A stretch of 64,000 nucleotides of DNA, taken from NCBI GenBank assembly GCA_008973525.1, contig WACJ01000274.1, positions 248,001-312,000 on the forward strand. The letters are read 5' to 3'. The notes below the pieces were generated by a model that saw only the letters and a list, made by a program, of their open reading frames with translations, was not told the DNA's origin and searched no databases. This DNA comes from Stenopsyche tienmushanensis (taxonomy: Eukaryota; Arthropoda; Insecta; Trichoptera; Stenopsychidae). The translations under genes and the position numbers were made by a program. Below are positions 33,931 to 45,420 of this stretch, piece by piece (the stretch's first letter is position 1; every line of letters begins with the position of its first letter).

Positions 33931-35749
33931 CAGTAAACCAGCGGTAATCCGACAAACGTTTTTAATTTGTCGGACTATAGAGTACTGCCCCCGACCCCTT
34001 GCATTTTTCACATTGACGAAGCTTTACCGTACATATGTACTGTACTTGTATTGGGTCCGGGTGAGTGTTAAACTCCACGATGCCCACCCATAAAACCCCA
34101 GGGGGGGAGCCAACCCTACGCACTACGGCCTACTGCCAACGGTTCAACCCCTGGGTTGATGTGAAGCAGATGTACGCAAAAGTAGCTTCGTCGGTTTGCT
34201 CATCAAACGCAGCTGGGGTAGCCCAGCTAACATGAGTTGGGTACGCAGGTCACCCAGGTGTGGAACAGCCGATTACAGTAGTTGGTGGAGACTAGGGAAT
34301 CCAATCCCGGGATCCCGAACAGCTTTAGGTACTTAAGAATTCCGGGATTAGAAAACGTAATCCCGAAAATCCCGGGAATGAAATTTTTATCTAACAGAAA
34401 TCGTACACCTCACCAACACGATGAAGGCTACTAAATCGAGACATTCCCGACGAAATCTGGACGCTTGGAAACAGTGGCGTAATTACTAATTGGCGAACTT
34501 AGGCGACGCATAGGAGCAGTGACTGTCTAATCTATGTATACATATATAGCGTACATGTATGTTTTTAAAATTGTTATAGTAACATTTCCCTACCGGTGAT
34601 GTATTTACTACACCTCGACTCTAATAGTGGGAATATCGATATGAAATATAACAGATACGGGGTTCAGAATTTTTGTATTCCTACGTAATATAATTACAAA
34701 TCACATCAAAGTATTATAGTATATAAATATTCATCTGCAGCGACGGAAATAAATAGTTTGTCGGGAAATCGGGAATTTTGCGATTTTTAGTCCGTGTCTC
34801 AGCAGAAAGGAATTTTATCAGTCACATTGATGGTGTTATTCGAAAATGAGGGCTCACGCGATCATCAACTCGAACTAGCATTTAAATATCTGATGACGAT
34901 ACCTCCAACGAGTGTGGAAGCTGAGCGTGCATTTTCAGCAGCAAATTGTCTGTAAATAATATTCTTTGGCCTTCAAGTTATTTTTTATATTGAACAAATG
35001 GACTTATTAGTGATTTTTGATCAAATTCATCAAGGTAATTTCTTAAAATATTGAAAATCCCAATCCCGGGATCCCGGGACTGGTCCCGGGATTGTCTAAT
35101 GAAATCCTGAAATCCCGGGATCGAAATTTTGGCTCAGGATTGGATTCCCTAGTGGAGACTGTGTCAAAGGCTCACTCACATCTTCAACAGCCTAGGCATA
35201 CATAGGAGAACGGTTGTAGGCTGTTCGAACGGCGACTCGTCCCCGTGGCTAGGTACTACAAATGACCGAACCGTTACGCGTTCGGTTCATACTATGGACA
35301 AGGAGCCCCTGCAGTCCGTCATCTGCTGCAACCCTCTTCAAACAGAGATTAGAATCGTGGTGGCAATGAACCCGCGATAGTATCCCTTGAATTTAGCGTA
35401 ACCTTTATCATTCCTCCTCCATCGCATCCTCGGGTGCACATAGTCTGAAGCAGGTTTTCCTGCGGAAACCCCGCTTCTTCTGGAGAGCGTGGAGCAAAAG
35501 GGGTGGGTGCCTGAACGTTCTGCGCGTAGCGTTTCTCGTGGAGCTAAAGATCAGTGGAAGACCCTCTCTGTGTGGCTAATCCGAGGTAACCCAGAACAGA
35601 TCATGCAGCAGCGCAGGAAATGGGATCGATACTAAATGATCCCCCAATCCAGTCAGTCGCTGTCTATCGTCTGTCATGTAATTGTATTGGAATGTCGGAC
35701 TACAGGGGGCACCGGATTAAACCAGGGCCGGATTACCGCGGGTCTGCTG
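33931..35749. mobile_element. pogo-like element with GC-rich interior, split by a hAT
   Basis: Left end CAGTAAACCAGCGGTAATCC and right end GATTACCGCGGGTCTGCTG form a TIR with 16 of 19 matches; repeats of GTCGGACTA follow inside on both sides. TA precedes the left end; the right flank is CA, so the target duplication is eroded. Without the nested hAT the element is about 950 bp. Its interior is strikingly GC-rich and has no transposase that I can recognise. One frame contains VSRGAKDQWKTLSVWLIRGN, unrecognised. It is probably a non-autonomous element carrying captured sequence. Confidence 0.6.
34293..35151 (+). mobile_element. hAT element with 15-bp TIR and perfect 8-bp target duplication
   Basis: TAGGGAATCCAATCC at 34293 is matched exactly by GGATTGGATTCCCTA ending at 35151. 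GTGGAGAC stands on both sides (34285-34292 and 35152-35159), a perfect 8-bp duplication of the hAT type. Subterminal repeats of CCCGGGATT lie at both ends. The plus strand near 34855-34950 encodes HQLELAFKYLMTIPPTSVE and ERAFSAANCL, then a stop: a scrap of the hAT C-terminal dimerisation domain. No other transposase part remains, so at 859 bp this is a non-autonomous copy. It is the best preserved of four related copies here. Confidence 0.9.
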
Positions 35750-37869
35750 CATATATAGAAATTAATTTCAAAATCCTATATAATGATGGTTGTTAAATTT
35801 AAATTATAAACGCTATCATAGAATATTGAAAAATATCGTATGACTACAGGAGGAGAAGGAAAATTTCTTAGGTCCTACGAAACATTGATTTTATACCATT
35901 GCCTAGCTCGATATTCTGTACTTCTTTTCGAGGTTGTCACTTTTTTGTTAGTTAAAAGATTTAGCTGTGTGTCTCCATTTTATTTTTGACCAACTACTGT
36001 TTAGAACTTCATTTTTTGTTTCGTTCTCACGCATTTACAATATTATATGGTCCTTTCCTTGGAAAAAATCAAAATGAAATTGATAACTTCTGACGTGGCA
36101 TAGTATTGCTGGAAGAATGACACATAAATAAGGGATTTTATCGCTTTCAGATTTTAAAAAAAATATTTTAACGTTTCATATACAAGCAAATCAAATATAT
36201 TTTCTAACACACATTTTCTCAATGGTAATATTTTTATTTTTGAAGCTCATCGATACGAAAAGAAATTGAAGTTGAGCATATCAAATGTAGACTTCATTTC
36301 CAAAGGTCGCCCTAATAAATAAGTTGATAGGGTCTTACATAAGAGTCCACATCTTAACTCCAAGTCCACAGTGAGAGGTCGTACTTAAAATCCGGCTCTT
36401 TTAAAACCGTTATTAAATTACTCTCGGAAAAAGGCGGCATTCGTCTTCATATAGGGCAACCGTTTGGCGTACGTAACAGTTTTAAGGTTCCACTCGTAAA
36501 TATTTAGAAGGGGGTTCGAGGAAAAAGGCTTCGCCACACGTCGGAGGGGCGTAAACCCGAACGGGTTGTAATAAAATTTAACGGCCTCTCCACCCTTATG
36601 CCGATCCCGGCCCCTTATGCCGATCCGGCCCCGTATATCTAAATTATTAGTAACATACTACTTAGGCTCTAGCGTGTAAGTAAGACACGAGACATAAATA
36701 TGTCTTTAGCCACCCACTGTAAAATATTGCCGATTTCGGCTTTCGGTGTATGAATTTCGTTTCGAAATGAAATTTCTAAAGGCGCACTTTATCGACGTAC
36801 GTCACTTCGCTCGTACGCATAAAAACTATAATATATAAAAATGAAATTCCGCGAGCGCTATACAGATCGATACTTTATTGTCGTTACATGCCAGCGAGCA
36901 ATATAATTTTTAGACGAACCAATATTCTTTCCTTTGGAAATATGCTGTAGGGCTTTAAATTTTCTTAAAGTATTCCGGCGTCATTAATTAATTTTTTGAA
37001 AAAGCTCTACAAAATATTTTTAGTGGGAGATCAATCACAAATTTGTACGAAATATGAAAGAATCGCCTTCTTAATGTTGAAGTATCTTGATAGAATAAAA
37101 ATATAAAGTTACAATATTTTCAATTAAAAATAATTTTAGGCGTATGACAGATGCATTTAAAGTGACAAAAGGAAGCCATTAAAAGCTCAAAAAATTTGAG
37201 CTGGAAGGACTTCATTGCTTAAAAACTTTTGTAAGCTCTTTACAGCCATCCAATCGAAAAAGTTGGTTTTAAAACCCTGTTCGTAATACTATTAAAAAAT
37301 TACATTGGAAAAAATCTTGCTTAGAGCATTTAACATTGGATAACATTAAAATTGATTGTTGTGTCAAAGCTATTAAATATAAATGTAGGAGTTATTAACA
37401 CTAAATCTAATATAGACACACTCGCTCTAGTGGTTCATAGGGTGAGCGTTCATAAGTTAAATTTGAAGGTGTTGAAGTAAAGTGCTTTTAGCTGCCATTT
37501 GATATAAACGCTGTCAATATAAATCATATGTCTGTGATGTTAGTATATATGCTATATAAATAAATATAGATATACAAGTATTCAATATCGGGTTAAAATT
37601 TGTTTAGAAGGTGTATATTAGAAAATGAACAGACAGACATACAATCAATTTCGGATCTGCTGCCATTCAGGCACTAATACAGTTCAAGAGACTCTATGAG
37701 TCGGAATTTGTGCCACATAATCTGCTCAATAAAGACGGTACGTTTAGACGATGCTGATAATTGATGCCGTGTACATGTCCATGACCTCCATGATTTGAGT
37801 TCATGGTTAGTTTTACTGTGTACTATAAATAAAAATCTAAAAAAAATCAAATATTATTTTAAAAATATG
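35750..37869. other. Non-coding sequence
   Basis: No gene recognised. A GC-richer block at 36420-36640 contains a short direct repeat (CCCTTATGCCGATCC twice in tandem, about 36591-36625). Confidence 0.4.
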
Positions 37870-38575
37870 TCCGAAGTAACTTTAAAGCATCGAGTGTTTA
37901 GTCTGGATCTGATTTTGGAAGCCAGGCAATCTGCTGCTGAAAATGCACGCTCAGCCTCCACATTCGCTGGAGGTATCGTCATCAGATATTTAAATGCTAG
38001 TTCGAGTTGATGACTGCGCTGAGCCCTCATTTTCGTATAACACCATCAATATGACTGATAAAATTCCTTTCTGCTGAGACAAGGACTAAAACTCGCAAAA
38101 TTCCCGATTTCCCGACAAATTATTTATTTCCGTCGCTGCAGATGAATACTTGTATACTATAATACTTTGATGTGATTCGTAATTATATTACGGAGGAATA
38201 CAAAAATTCTGAACCCCGTATCTATTATATTTCATATCGATATTCCCATTATTAGAGTCGAGGTGTAGTAAATACATCACCGGTAGGGAAAGGTTAATAT
38301 ACAATAACAATTTGAAAAACATATATGTACTATATATATGTATACATATATTAGATAGTTACTGCCCATAGGTGTCGCCTAAGCTCGCCAATTAGTAGTT
38401 ACGCCACTGTTTCCAAGCGTCCAGATTTCGGCGAGAATGTCTCGATTTAGTAGTCTTCAATGTGCTGGTGAGGTGTACGATTTCTGTTACATAAAAAATT
38501 CAATCCCAATTTTTTTGGGATTACGTTTACTAATCCCGGGATTCACGAGCACTTTAAACTATCCTATCCTTGTCT
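37870..38575 (-). mobile_element. hAT element copy (minus), ends eroded
   Basis: Related to the copy at 34293 over most of its length, reversed. The minus strand reads HQLELAFKYLMTIPPANVE and ERAFSAADCLASKIRSRLN, the hAT C-terminal motif. The upper end keeps CCCGGGATT repeats near 38530 but the exact TAGGG termini are not recognisable, so target duplications cannot be checked. Confidence 0.7.
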
Positions 38576-38596
38576 ATTCGCATTTGATCTAAAATA

Positions 38597-38881
38597 AATA
38601 AACACTTGAGAGAAGATGCGCCACATGTCGTCCGTGTTTATCCCGTGCGTTATAATATCGTATCGCGATTCCTTCTGTTTACGCTCCGACTATCGAATTT
38701 GGGCCCCGTGAAAAGCAACACCTGATTCACGTTGGGCGATTAGAGTGTTAAATATAAGCTTCATATGGACTGCTGCGATCCTGACAGATAAGTGGATTTG
38801 TACGGATGATGAGTGGCAGACAAGCAAATATAGCATCTAGGACTATGAATATTTTAATTAGCTCACTACTCAAAGGTTTAA
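38597..38881 (-). mobile_element. TTAA-ended repeat B, copy 1
   Basis: Read on the minus strand it starts TTAAACCTTTGAGTAGT at 38881 and then matches 44353-44620 through CTATATTTGCTTGTC, CACTTATCTGTCAGGA and CACGGACGACAT. The TTAA-CCTTTG start fits piggyBac-type termini. The rest of the element (the part seen at 44.7-45.3 kb) is missing, and the break lies about 20 bp from the hAT copy. Confidence 0.55.
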
Positions 38882-40437
38882 TATGATTAATAATTAGATT
38901 TTTGTCATATCAATACAATTTTGAAGTATAGCCTCAATACCATTTAGATTGAACAGATTGTGTCGCCAATTTTCATTTCCTAGATGGAAAATATTTGTAC
39001 ATCCCAACAGCTATAGTTAGCCGATTTTCGCTTATGGCATCCAGGTTTTATATCGTCGACAATAGCAATCACGACAGAAGTGCTTATGCGGCAACCATAC
39101 TATTGCCACTGCATCCTGAAACCACTCGATTGCACACATACCGGAAATACTAACCATTTCCTTGCACTTTACACCCTCAGTGGCTCTAAACCGAAAAAAT
39201 AAACATTTTTAATTGCAAGCTCCCCAGCGAACAACAAGCTCATAAAATAATATAATTTTATCGATTTATCATTATTCACAATCTTAACGACTCCTGCAAT
39301 AAATTCTCATAAAATACACCGAAGCGTTATTAATTACGCGGCCACTTTATTATTGTAAGACTAGCGTTCTATTTGCAAAAAGGTTATAAGTAAGCATTAA
39401 GTTTTCACTATGTTACGTAAATTCTATGAAAAACATCGAATACTTACGATGCCGGGTATAAAATAATATTTATTGCTATTCGGGATTGTTTTTGTATAAC
39501 AAATATGAGTTGGGGTGGAAGCTGGGAAATTTCGTAGGTTGGAAATTATTTTATGCTGTAACGAATTTAATGTCAACACCAGATGATAGCGTAATTTCTA
39601 AAATTTATGCCATACTACAAAAATTCTGCCATCCCTTTTGTATGCGGTTTTATTTATTTCTTGTCTCGAAGTAGGAGCCCTTTCGTATAAATTATGAATA
39701 GAAATAAAAACGTAGCAAAAGTAATTTAATTCTCAACTAAGTCCTCAAAACTTCAATTAAGAAAAAATATCCATTCAAATACGAAATAGACTTTTTATCC
39801 GGTTAAAACGCGAAAGAAATGAATTAAAACATCCTTTCAAGTATTTCGCAATAGAAGCTCAACGCACAAATTGACTTTTCAGTTGGCTAAAAAAATATAT
39901 GATTCATGAATTTCATAAACCTTTCTGTTATGAAAGATTTATTATAATTAAATTTATAATAAAATAATATCCAATTAAAATCTAATTAATTATTACAAAA
40001 GCTTTGTAGAGTATTTTGTAGAGCTTAAACTATAAAGATCACAAGTATTGAACAATCATAATTTTAGTAAAAAGTAGACAGGAGTTGAAATTTTTTTTAA
40101 AGAAATGTCGCCCATTATAGTCATAAGCCATTGTTGGATTATTTTAATTACTAGTGTATGTCAAGTAGTTATGTTGTTATTTTACAACCAATTATGAATG
40201 TGATCACATTGGTACAAAGTACTCGTATTGTTGGAAGAAAAAAAAACACACCATCCTAGCTTCATTCTTTGTTTCAGTGACATTGCCTGACTTCTAGACA
40301 TATCAAATATTTACATAAAATAAACATTATTAACATAAGTAACTACAAAAACAAAACCGTTTTTATAATTACTATGACTGTCAATAATAATACTGATAAT
40401 TTAATCCATTTTCTTTGATATTTGTGTACATTGTGTG
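38882..40437. other. Non-coding sequence without recognised features
   Basis: AT-rich; no gene or repeat recognised. Confidence 0.4.
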
Positions 40438-41090
40438 TAGGGAATCCAATCCAATCCAATCCCGGACAGTTTTAGGTACTTATGAATCCCGGGATTAGTA
40501 AAAGTAATCCCGAAAAAAATCGGGATTGAAATTTTTATCTAACAGAAATCGTACACCTCACAAGCACATTGAAGACTATTAAATCGAGACATTCTTGCCG
40601 AAATCTGGACGCTAGAAAATAGTGGCATAACTACTAAATGGCGAGCTTAGGCGACACCTAGACACAGTAACTGTCTAATTTATGTATACATATACAGTTC
40701 ATATATTTTTTTCAAATTGTTATTGTATATTAACCTTCCCCTACCGGTGATGTATTTACTACACCTCGACTCTAATAATGGGAATATCGATATGAAATAT
40801 AATTGATACGGGGTTCAGAATTTGTGTATTCCTCCGTAATATAATTACGAATCACATCAAAGTATTATAGTATATGAGTATTCATCTGCAGCGACGGAAA
40901 TAAATAATTTGTCGGGAAATCGGGAATTTTGGGAGTGGAAATATCTGGTGAGATCTACCTCCAACGAGTGTGGAGGCTGAGCGTGCATTTTCAGCAGTAG
41001 GTTACCTGGCTACCAAAATCAGATCCAGACTAAATAACGAAACACTGGATGTTTAATGTTACTTCGAGCATATTTTCAAAATAATATTTG
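40438..41090 (+). mobile_element. hAT element copy (plus), right end lost
   Basis: Starts TAGGGAATCC followed by three AATCC units and CCCGG, then runs parallel to the 34293 copy. Near 40960-41060 the plus strand, over two frames, gives TSVEAERAFSA-like sequence, then YLATKIRSRLNNETLD. This extends the dimerisation motif further than the other copies do. The right terminus is not present. Confidence 0.7.
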
Positions 41091-41266
41091 AATTTTTTAG
41101 TGTTTTATTAATCAATATAAACTGGAGAATTTTGATAAAACTTAGACATAATTTTATAGTTTTTAGCACTTCTCATTCTATGAATTTAATTTATCTTATA
41201 TAGAATGTTTCTTTTCAACAAAATCCTCTTTTAAGGATACCAAGATCGTCGACAATGAGGAGAAAT

Positions 41267-41321
41267 GTCTGTTGAAATGATTCCTATCCTGTGCGATTTA
41301 TGAATTGTATCGATTTCTTAA
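41267..41321 (+). repeat. Segment shared with 31714-31763
   Basis: GTCTGTTGAAATGATTCCTA then TGTGCGATTTATGAATTGTA and TCGATTTCTTA. It is nearly identical to the sequence outside the minus-strand Kolobok-like element, but here no such element follows. Confidence 0.6.
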
Positions 41322-41823
41322 AGTGGCGTATTGGTGTATAAAATGTAAGGCTATTTTCAAAATATATGAATAGAATTTATAGGATGATAACAAATTTATA
41401 AGAATAATTATTTAGGTCACATCTACGCAAAGATAAGTTATTTATCTTTTTATGATATATCAACAATGCTGATTTTTCTATGTTAACGGATATATTGTGT
41501 TATAGTATAAACCTGTTCTTAATAGTAAAGCAAATATACGTCCTATTACGATTACAAATTAAAAAGTTATGACAATTTAAAGGTGAAATTTCGGTTATTT
41601 TTTTTTTTAATGTTGAAAAAAAAATTATTTCGACAACCCTGATACTTAGAATATAAGGTTAATGTGTGAAACGCAGCAAAAGACCCTCATAATCTCCAAA
41701 AAAAAGTCGATCTCTGTGATATAATTTATTTTATGAGAGGTTTTAAAATGTAATGCTGAATGACTGGTGTAAATCCATCTATATTGTTTGACACCAGTTA
41801 ACACAATCGAAGCATCTTTTTAT

Positions 41824-42888
41824 TAACACGCTTTAGGCGGGTATCGATGGTCGTGTTTTTGTTATTATAGCGGACTTACCACAAATAACTGTACCACTCG
41901 ATTGCATCTCACATCAATCGACATGATAATAAAGCTATGAACAATATATGAGTTTTATTCATAAAATAACTAGGGAAGGATTGTATTAGTTCAATACTTT
42001 ATTATTTAATGATATTATTGAAAGCACCGTTTTCTATGAAGTGAAATTTCATCAAAGGCATTTATAAAATTTGCGTAATTTTTGGGCTGCAAATATACGA
42101 CATTGTCTTGAAGAAAACCATGAAGAAAACCCGTAATATACTGCTCGCGAAATAGCTAACAAGTTAAAAATTCCACGAACATCCGTCCATAATCATCTGA
42201 CAAAATTGGGCTACATCAATCGTTCAGATGTGTGGCTTCCTCGTGAACTGACTGACTCAAATAAACTTCAGCGTATTTTAACATGCGATCTTCTTCTCCA
42301 ACGACATAATAGCCAACCTTTTTTGAAGAGACTTGTCACTAGAGATGAAAGTTGGATACTCGATGAGAATATCCAACGTAAACGGTCTCGGACCAAGGGG
42401 ACAGAAGCTTTAACTGTAGCTAAACCTGGCCTTCATCCAAAATAAGTTTTTCTATGCATTTGGTGGAACTGGAAAGGGGTAGTTTATTGTGAGCAACTTC
42501 AGTAAGGTGAAACGATCAATTCAACAAAATATTGTTTCCAACTAGACAATCTAAATGATGCATTTGCCAGAAAACGACCAGAATTAGCGAACAGACGAGG
42601 CGTTGTTTTCATCATGATAACCCCTTCAGATTATTATTTATTTCTTTAATTGAAAAATTCTTTACGTGGTAAAAAATTTAATTCAAAAAATGATATAAAA
42701 ATGTACCTTGATCAATATTTTGCCAACAAATCTGGGAAATTTTGGCAAGAAGGTATTATGAGGCTTCCGGAGAGATGGAGAAAGGATGAAAGAAACTTAT
42801 GGGACACCCTAATATTTTGTCCTAATAACAATGCTCAGTTTCAATCGTAAAGGAGTCTTGTCCTGGGCGTCCCGCCTTAAGCGTGTTA
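41824..42888 (+). pseudogene. Mariner transposon with deleted catalytic centre
   Basis: TTAACACGCTTTAGGCGGG at the left and CCCGCCTTAAGCGTGTTAA at the right form a 19-bp TIR with one mismatch, with TA at each edge. The plus strand reads NKLKIPRTSVHNHLTKLGYI (second helix-turn-helix), WLPRELT, FLKRLVTRDESWILDEN (first catalytic Asp; family TGDE), WWNWKGVVYCEQL, ANRRGVVF then HHDN by frame change, directly joined to PSDYYLF, LKNSLRGKKFNSKND and EGIMRLPERWRK. The join between HHDN (second Asp) and PSD (third Asp) removes the roughly 34-residue spacer between them. The N-terminus is also damaged. Length is 1065 bp against about 1.3 kb for intact relatives. Confidence 0.9.
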
Positions 42889-44334
42889 ATGTGCTACGTT
42901 TGTTATCCTTTTGTAAATACAGTCAAACATAAACAACCCTGCATTACAGGAAGCAGAATAAAACTAAATTTAAATGCCTAATGGGAAATATTAATATTTC
43001 AGAGCGTAAATAAATAATTTCATCATAGTAAACATTAACAATACATTTAGAAATTGAATGTATGTCTATTTGTCTGTTCTTTCGCGTAATCATATATTCT
43101 TTTGACATATAATATATTCCAACGTATTAATTAAGCAATATAGCCGCATAAAACTATTTCTGATGAAACATATTACAACATCTTGAAAATTGGAGTCTAT
43201 TTAGACGTAATGGGATAATTCCTTGTAGTCGCTTTAAAATTTAATATGTGATAGTGCAATGCGGCCCTGGAGTCTTAGAGAGCAAATGCGTCTCGTGGCA
43301 ATACACGTTAGGTGGAAATGGCCATTTTCTAAAGGTATCCACGTAGACCGTCTGCCGTTAGCGTTAACGTAATGTTAACACTGCCAGAGGTAGAACTGCC
43401 ATCCATTGTACCTCCTGTGAAATATCTGCACACCTTCGGGACCTCGCCAAAGAATGCACGTAAATGCTATTATTATTTTTATTGCTAATCCCGCGCGCAT
43501 TCAATCCACCCCCGAGTTATCCGCGATCTACCGCTCGAGGGCTCATTTAAATAATGACGCCGAGATGACGCCGATCCTAATAAGGGATGAAATGATTCGT
43601 CGTTTGTGTCGAAAATAAATCAACCAAATACACAAAGATTGAGCCGAACGTTTGATGTATTTTGAGTGTGATTATTGATAAGTCAGACCGGAAAATGTGA
43701 ATGAAATGTTACAGAGAGACGAGGCTGATGGGGATAGAGTGCGTACTTGATGAACCACACACAGAAATAATATTGGATTTCAACATGAAATAAATATATA
43801 TAATTGAATGAATTTATATCTAAATATTGCTAAATAAAGCTGCATGCTGAATATTATAGTTTTCTTTCATTCAATTTTATTGTCATTTATATTTTTTAAC
43901 TATGGAATATTGTCGGTTTATAAAACTATTATACTATATCCAGGATACTTTCTATCCACATTGTATTCAATTTGGGCCATCGACCAGTAGAGAGCTATTG
44001 AAAAATTTTCGAGTGCAGCACAAATTTCTGTTCGGGAGTTTTTCAATGGCCGATAAATCACGACCCAAATGATCTTTGATGCCCGCCGATGTCGAATTAA
44101 AGCTCTTAATTGACGTTGATCCACGTCAAAATGAGGAAGACTGCATTAAATATGGAAGATTAACCAATTATTTGCGGTGAAGCATTTGCCTCGCATGGGA
44201 ATTATTTCCATGGATCCATTAATTATCAGCTGTCCATTTCAAGAACACTATTTTAATTTTACGAATAATTTTCCATCAAATTGTGACATGATATGAAAAA
44301 TTGGTCTTTATATAACAGGAAGCTATGTATATGT
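42889..44334. other. Non-coding sequence
   Basis: No gene recognised. The block 43260-43610 is less AT-rich and complex, possibly unique conserved intron or intergenic sequence. Confidence 0.4.
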
Positions 44335-45299
44335 TATAAACCTTTTAAGGGTCATAGTCTTAAATGCTATATTTGCTTGTCCGCCACTTATTATCCGTAC
44401 AAATCCACTTATCTGTCAGGACCGCAACAGCGTGTATGAAGCTTACATTTAACACTCTCGTCGCCCAACGTGAATCGATGTTGTTTCTTACGAGGCGCAA
44501 ATTCGATAGTCGGAGCGTAAGCAGAAGGAATAGCGATGCGATATTATAACGCACGGGATAAACACGGACGACATATGTTGCATCTTCTCTCGGGTGGTAT
44601 TTTATCTTAGATCGATAAGCTTCACTAGTTACTCTGTCATTAGACAAATTAACGAAAATAAAGTGAAGATAAGCAAAAGCGAACAGACAAGGTTGGGAAT
44701 GTAGTATTTTTTAATACTCAAATCAGAAAATTCCGTGAACTTCTAGTAATAGAATGGTTGTGGTCGTAAAATGTTAGAAACGACAATGAAAATATGAAAG
44801 TAAAAAGATCGTTCCTTGTTACGAAATTCATAAAAATCCGTAGGGCGATTCTTTTAGAAAGAATTATACTCTTTGTAAGAAAAAGGATAAGACAAATATT
44901 CTATCATTATGTATATTTTAGTTTTATATCTTTATATTATATGTTATACATCGCCCGTCGCGCATATCTGGTAGACCCGGCGATGAACGAGTTAAATAAA
45001 AGCACACTGTCGATAGCACACAATATTCAGTCATTTCTTCAAGTAAACATAAACAATACACTTGAAATCGATTCATTATATCATTCATCATTATTAGTCG
45101 ATAAATTTGGGTTAACGTTCTATACAATCGTGTGATGTGCGCATGAAGCTCTCCGTCTCTGTCTCCAATTGCACAGTTATCGAACTGCACTACGTTTTAT
45201 TCGTCTCTTTCTCTCTCCGAGCTCAACTGTACAAGAGTGCTCATTCTGAATCACTAGAATTCGCTCGCAAATAGGCGATCATCCTACCATACAGGTTAA
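44335..45299 (+). mobile_element. TTAA-ended repeat B, longest copy
   Basis: The left end (TTATAAACCTTT) is eroded relative to TTAACCCTTTG of copy 3. The right end, CATACAGGTTAA, parallels CATAGTTAA of copy 3. Copy 1 matches the first 270 bp; copy 3 matches the first 90 and last 300 bp. The family is thus defined by three overlapping copies. Open frames on both strands (44360-44647, 44794-45135) show no recognisable domain. TTAA edges suggest piggyBac-type mobilisation, but this is inference. Confidence 0.55.
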
Positions 45300-45339
45300 A
45301 GAAGAAATTGTTTCAATGCTGATTTATCATATGTTAGAT

Positions 45340-45420
45340 CAGGGATTCTTAAACTTATGTAGTCCAGTAATTTTTTGGGAACCTCATCCCCAGACGTTAT
45401 ACGTTGTTTTTGAGCCTTAA
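45340..45420 (+). mobile_element. hAT-like left end
   Basis: CAGGGATTCTTAAACTTATG matches the reverse complement of the hAT-like end at 31934. The two ends point away from each other and are 13 kb apart, so they belong to separate copies. No right end was found here. Confidence 0.5.

Noticed and set aside
34040..34280. GC-rich segment as an rRNA or tRNA gene
   Set aside because: No cloverleaf, A/B box or rRNA-conserved block could be recognised; it lies inside a transposon.
31934..45340. One giant hAT element bounded by the matching ends at 31934 and 45340
   Set aside because: The ends point away from each other, so they belong to separate copies.
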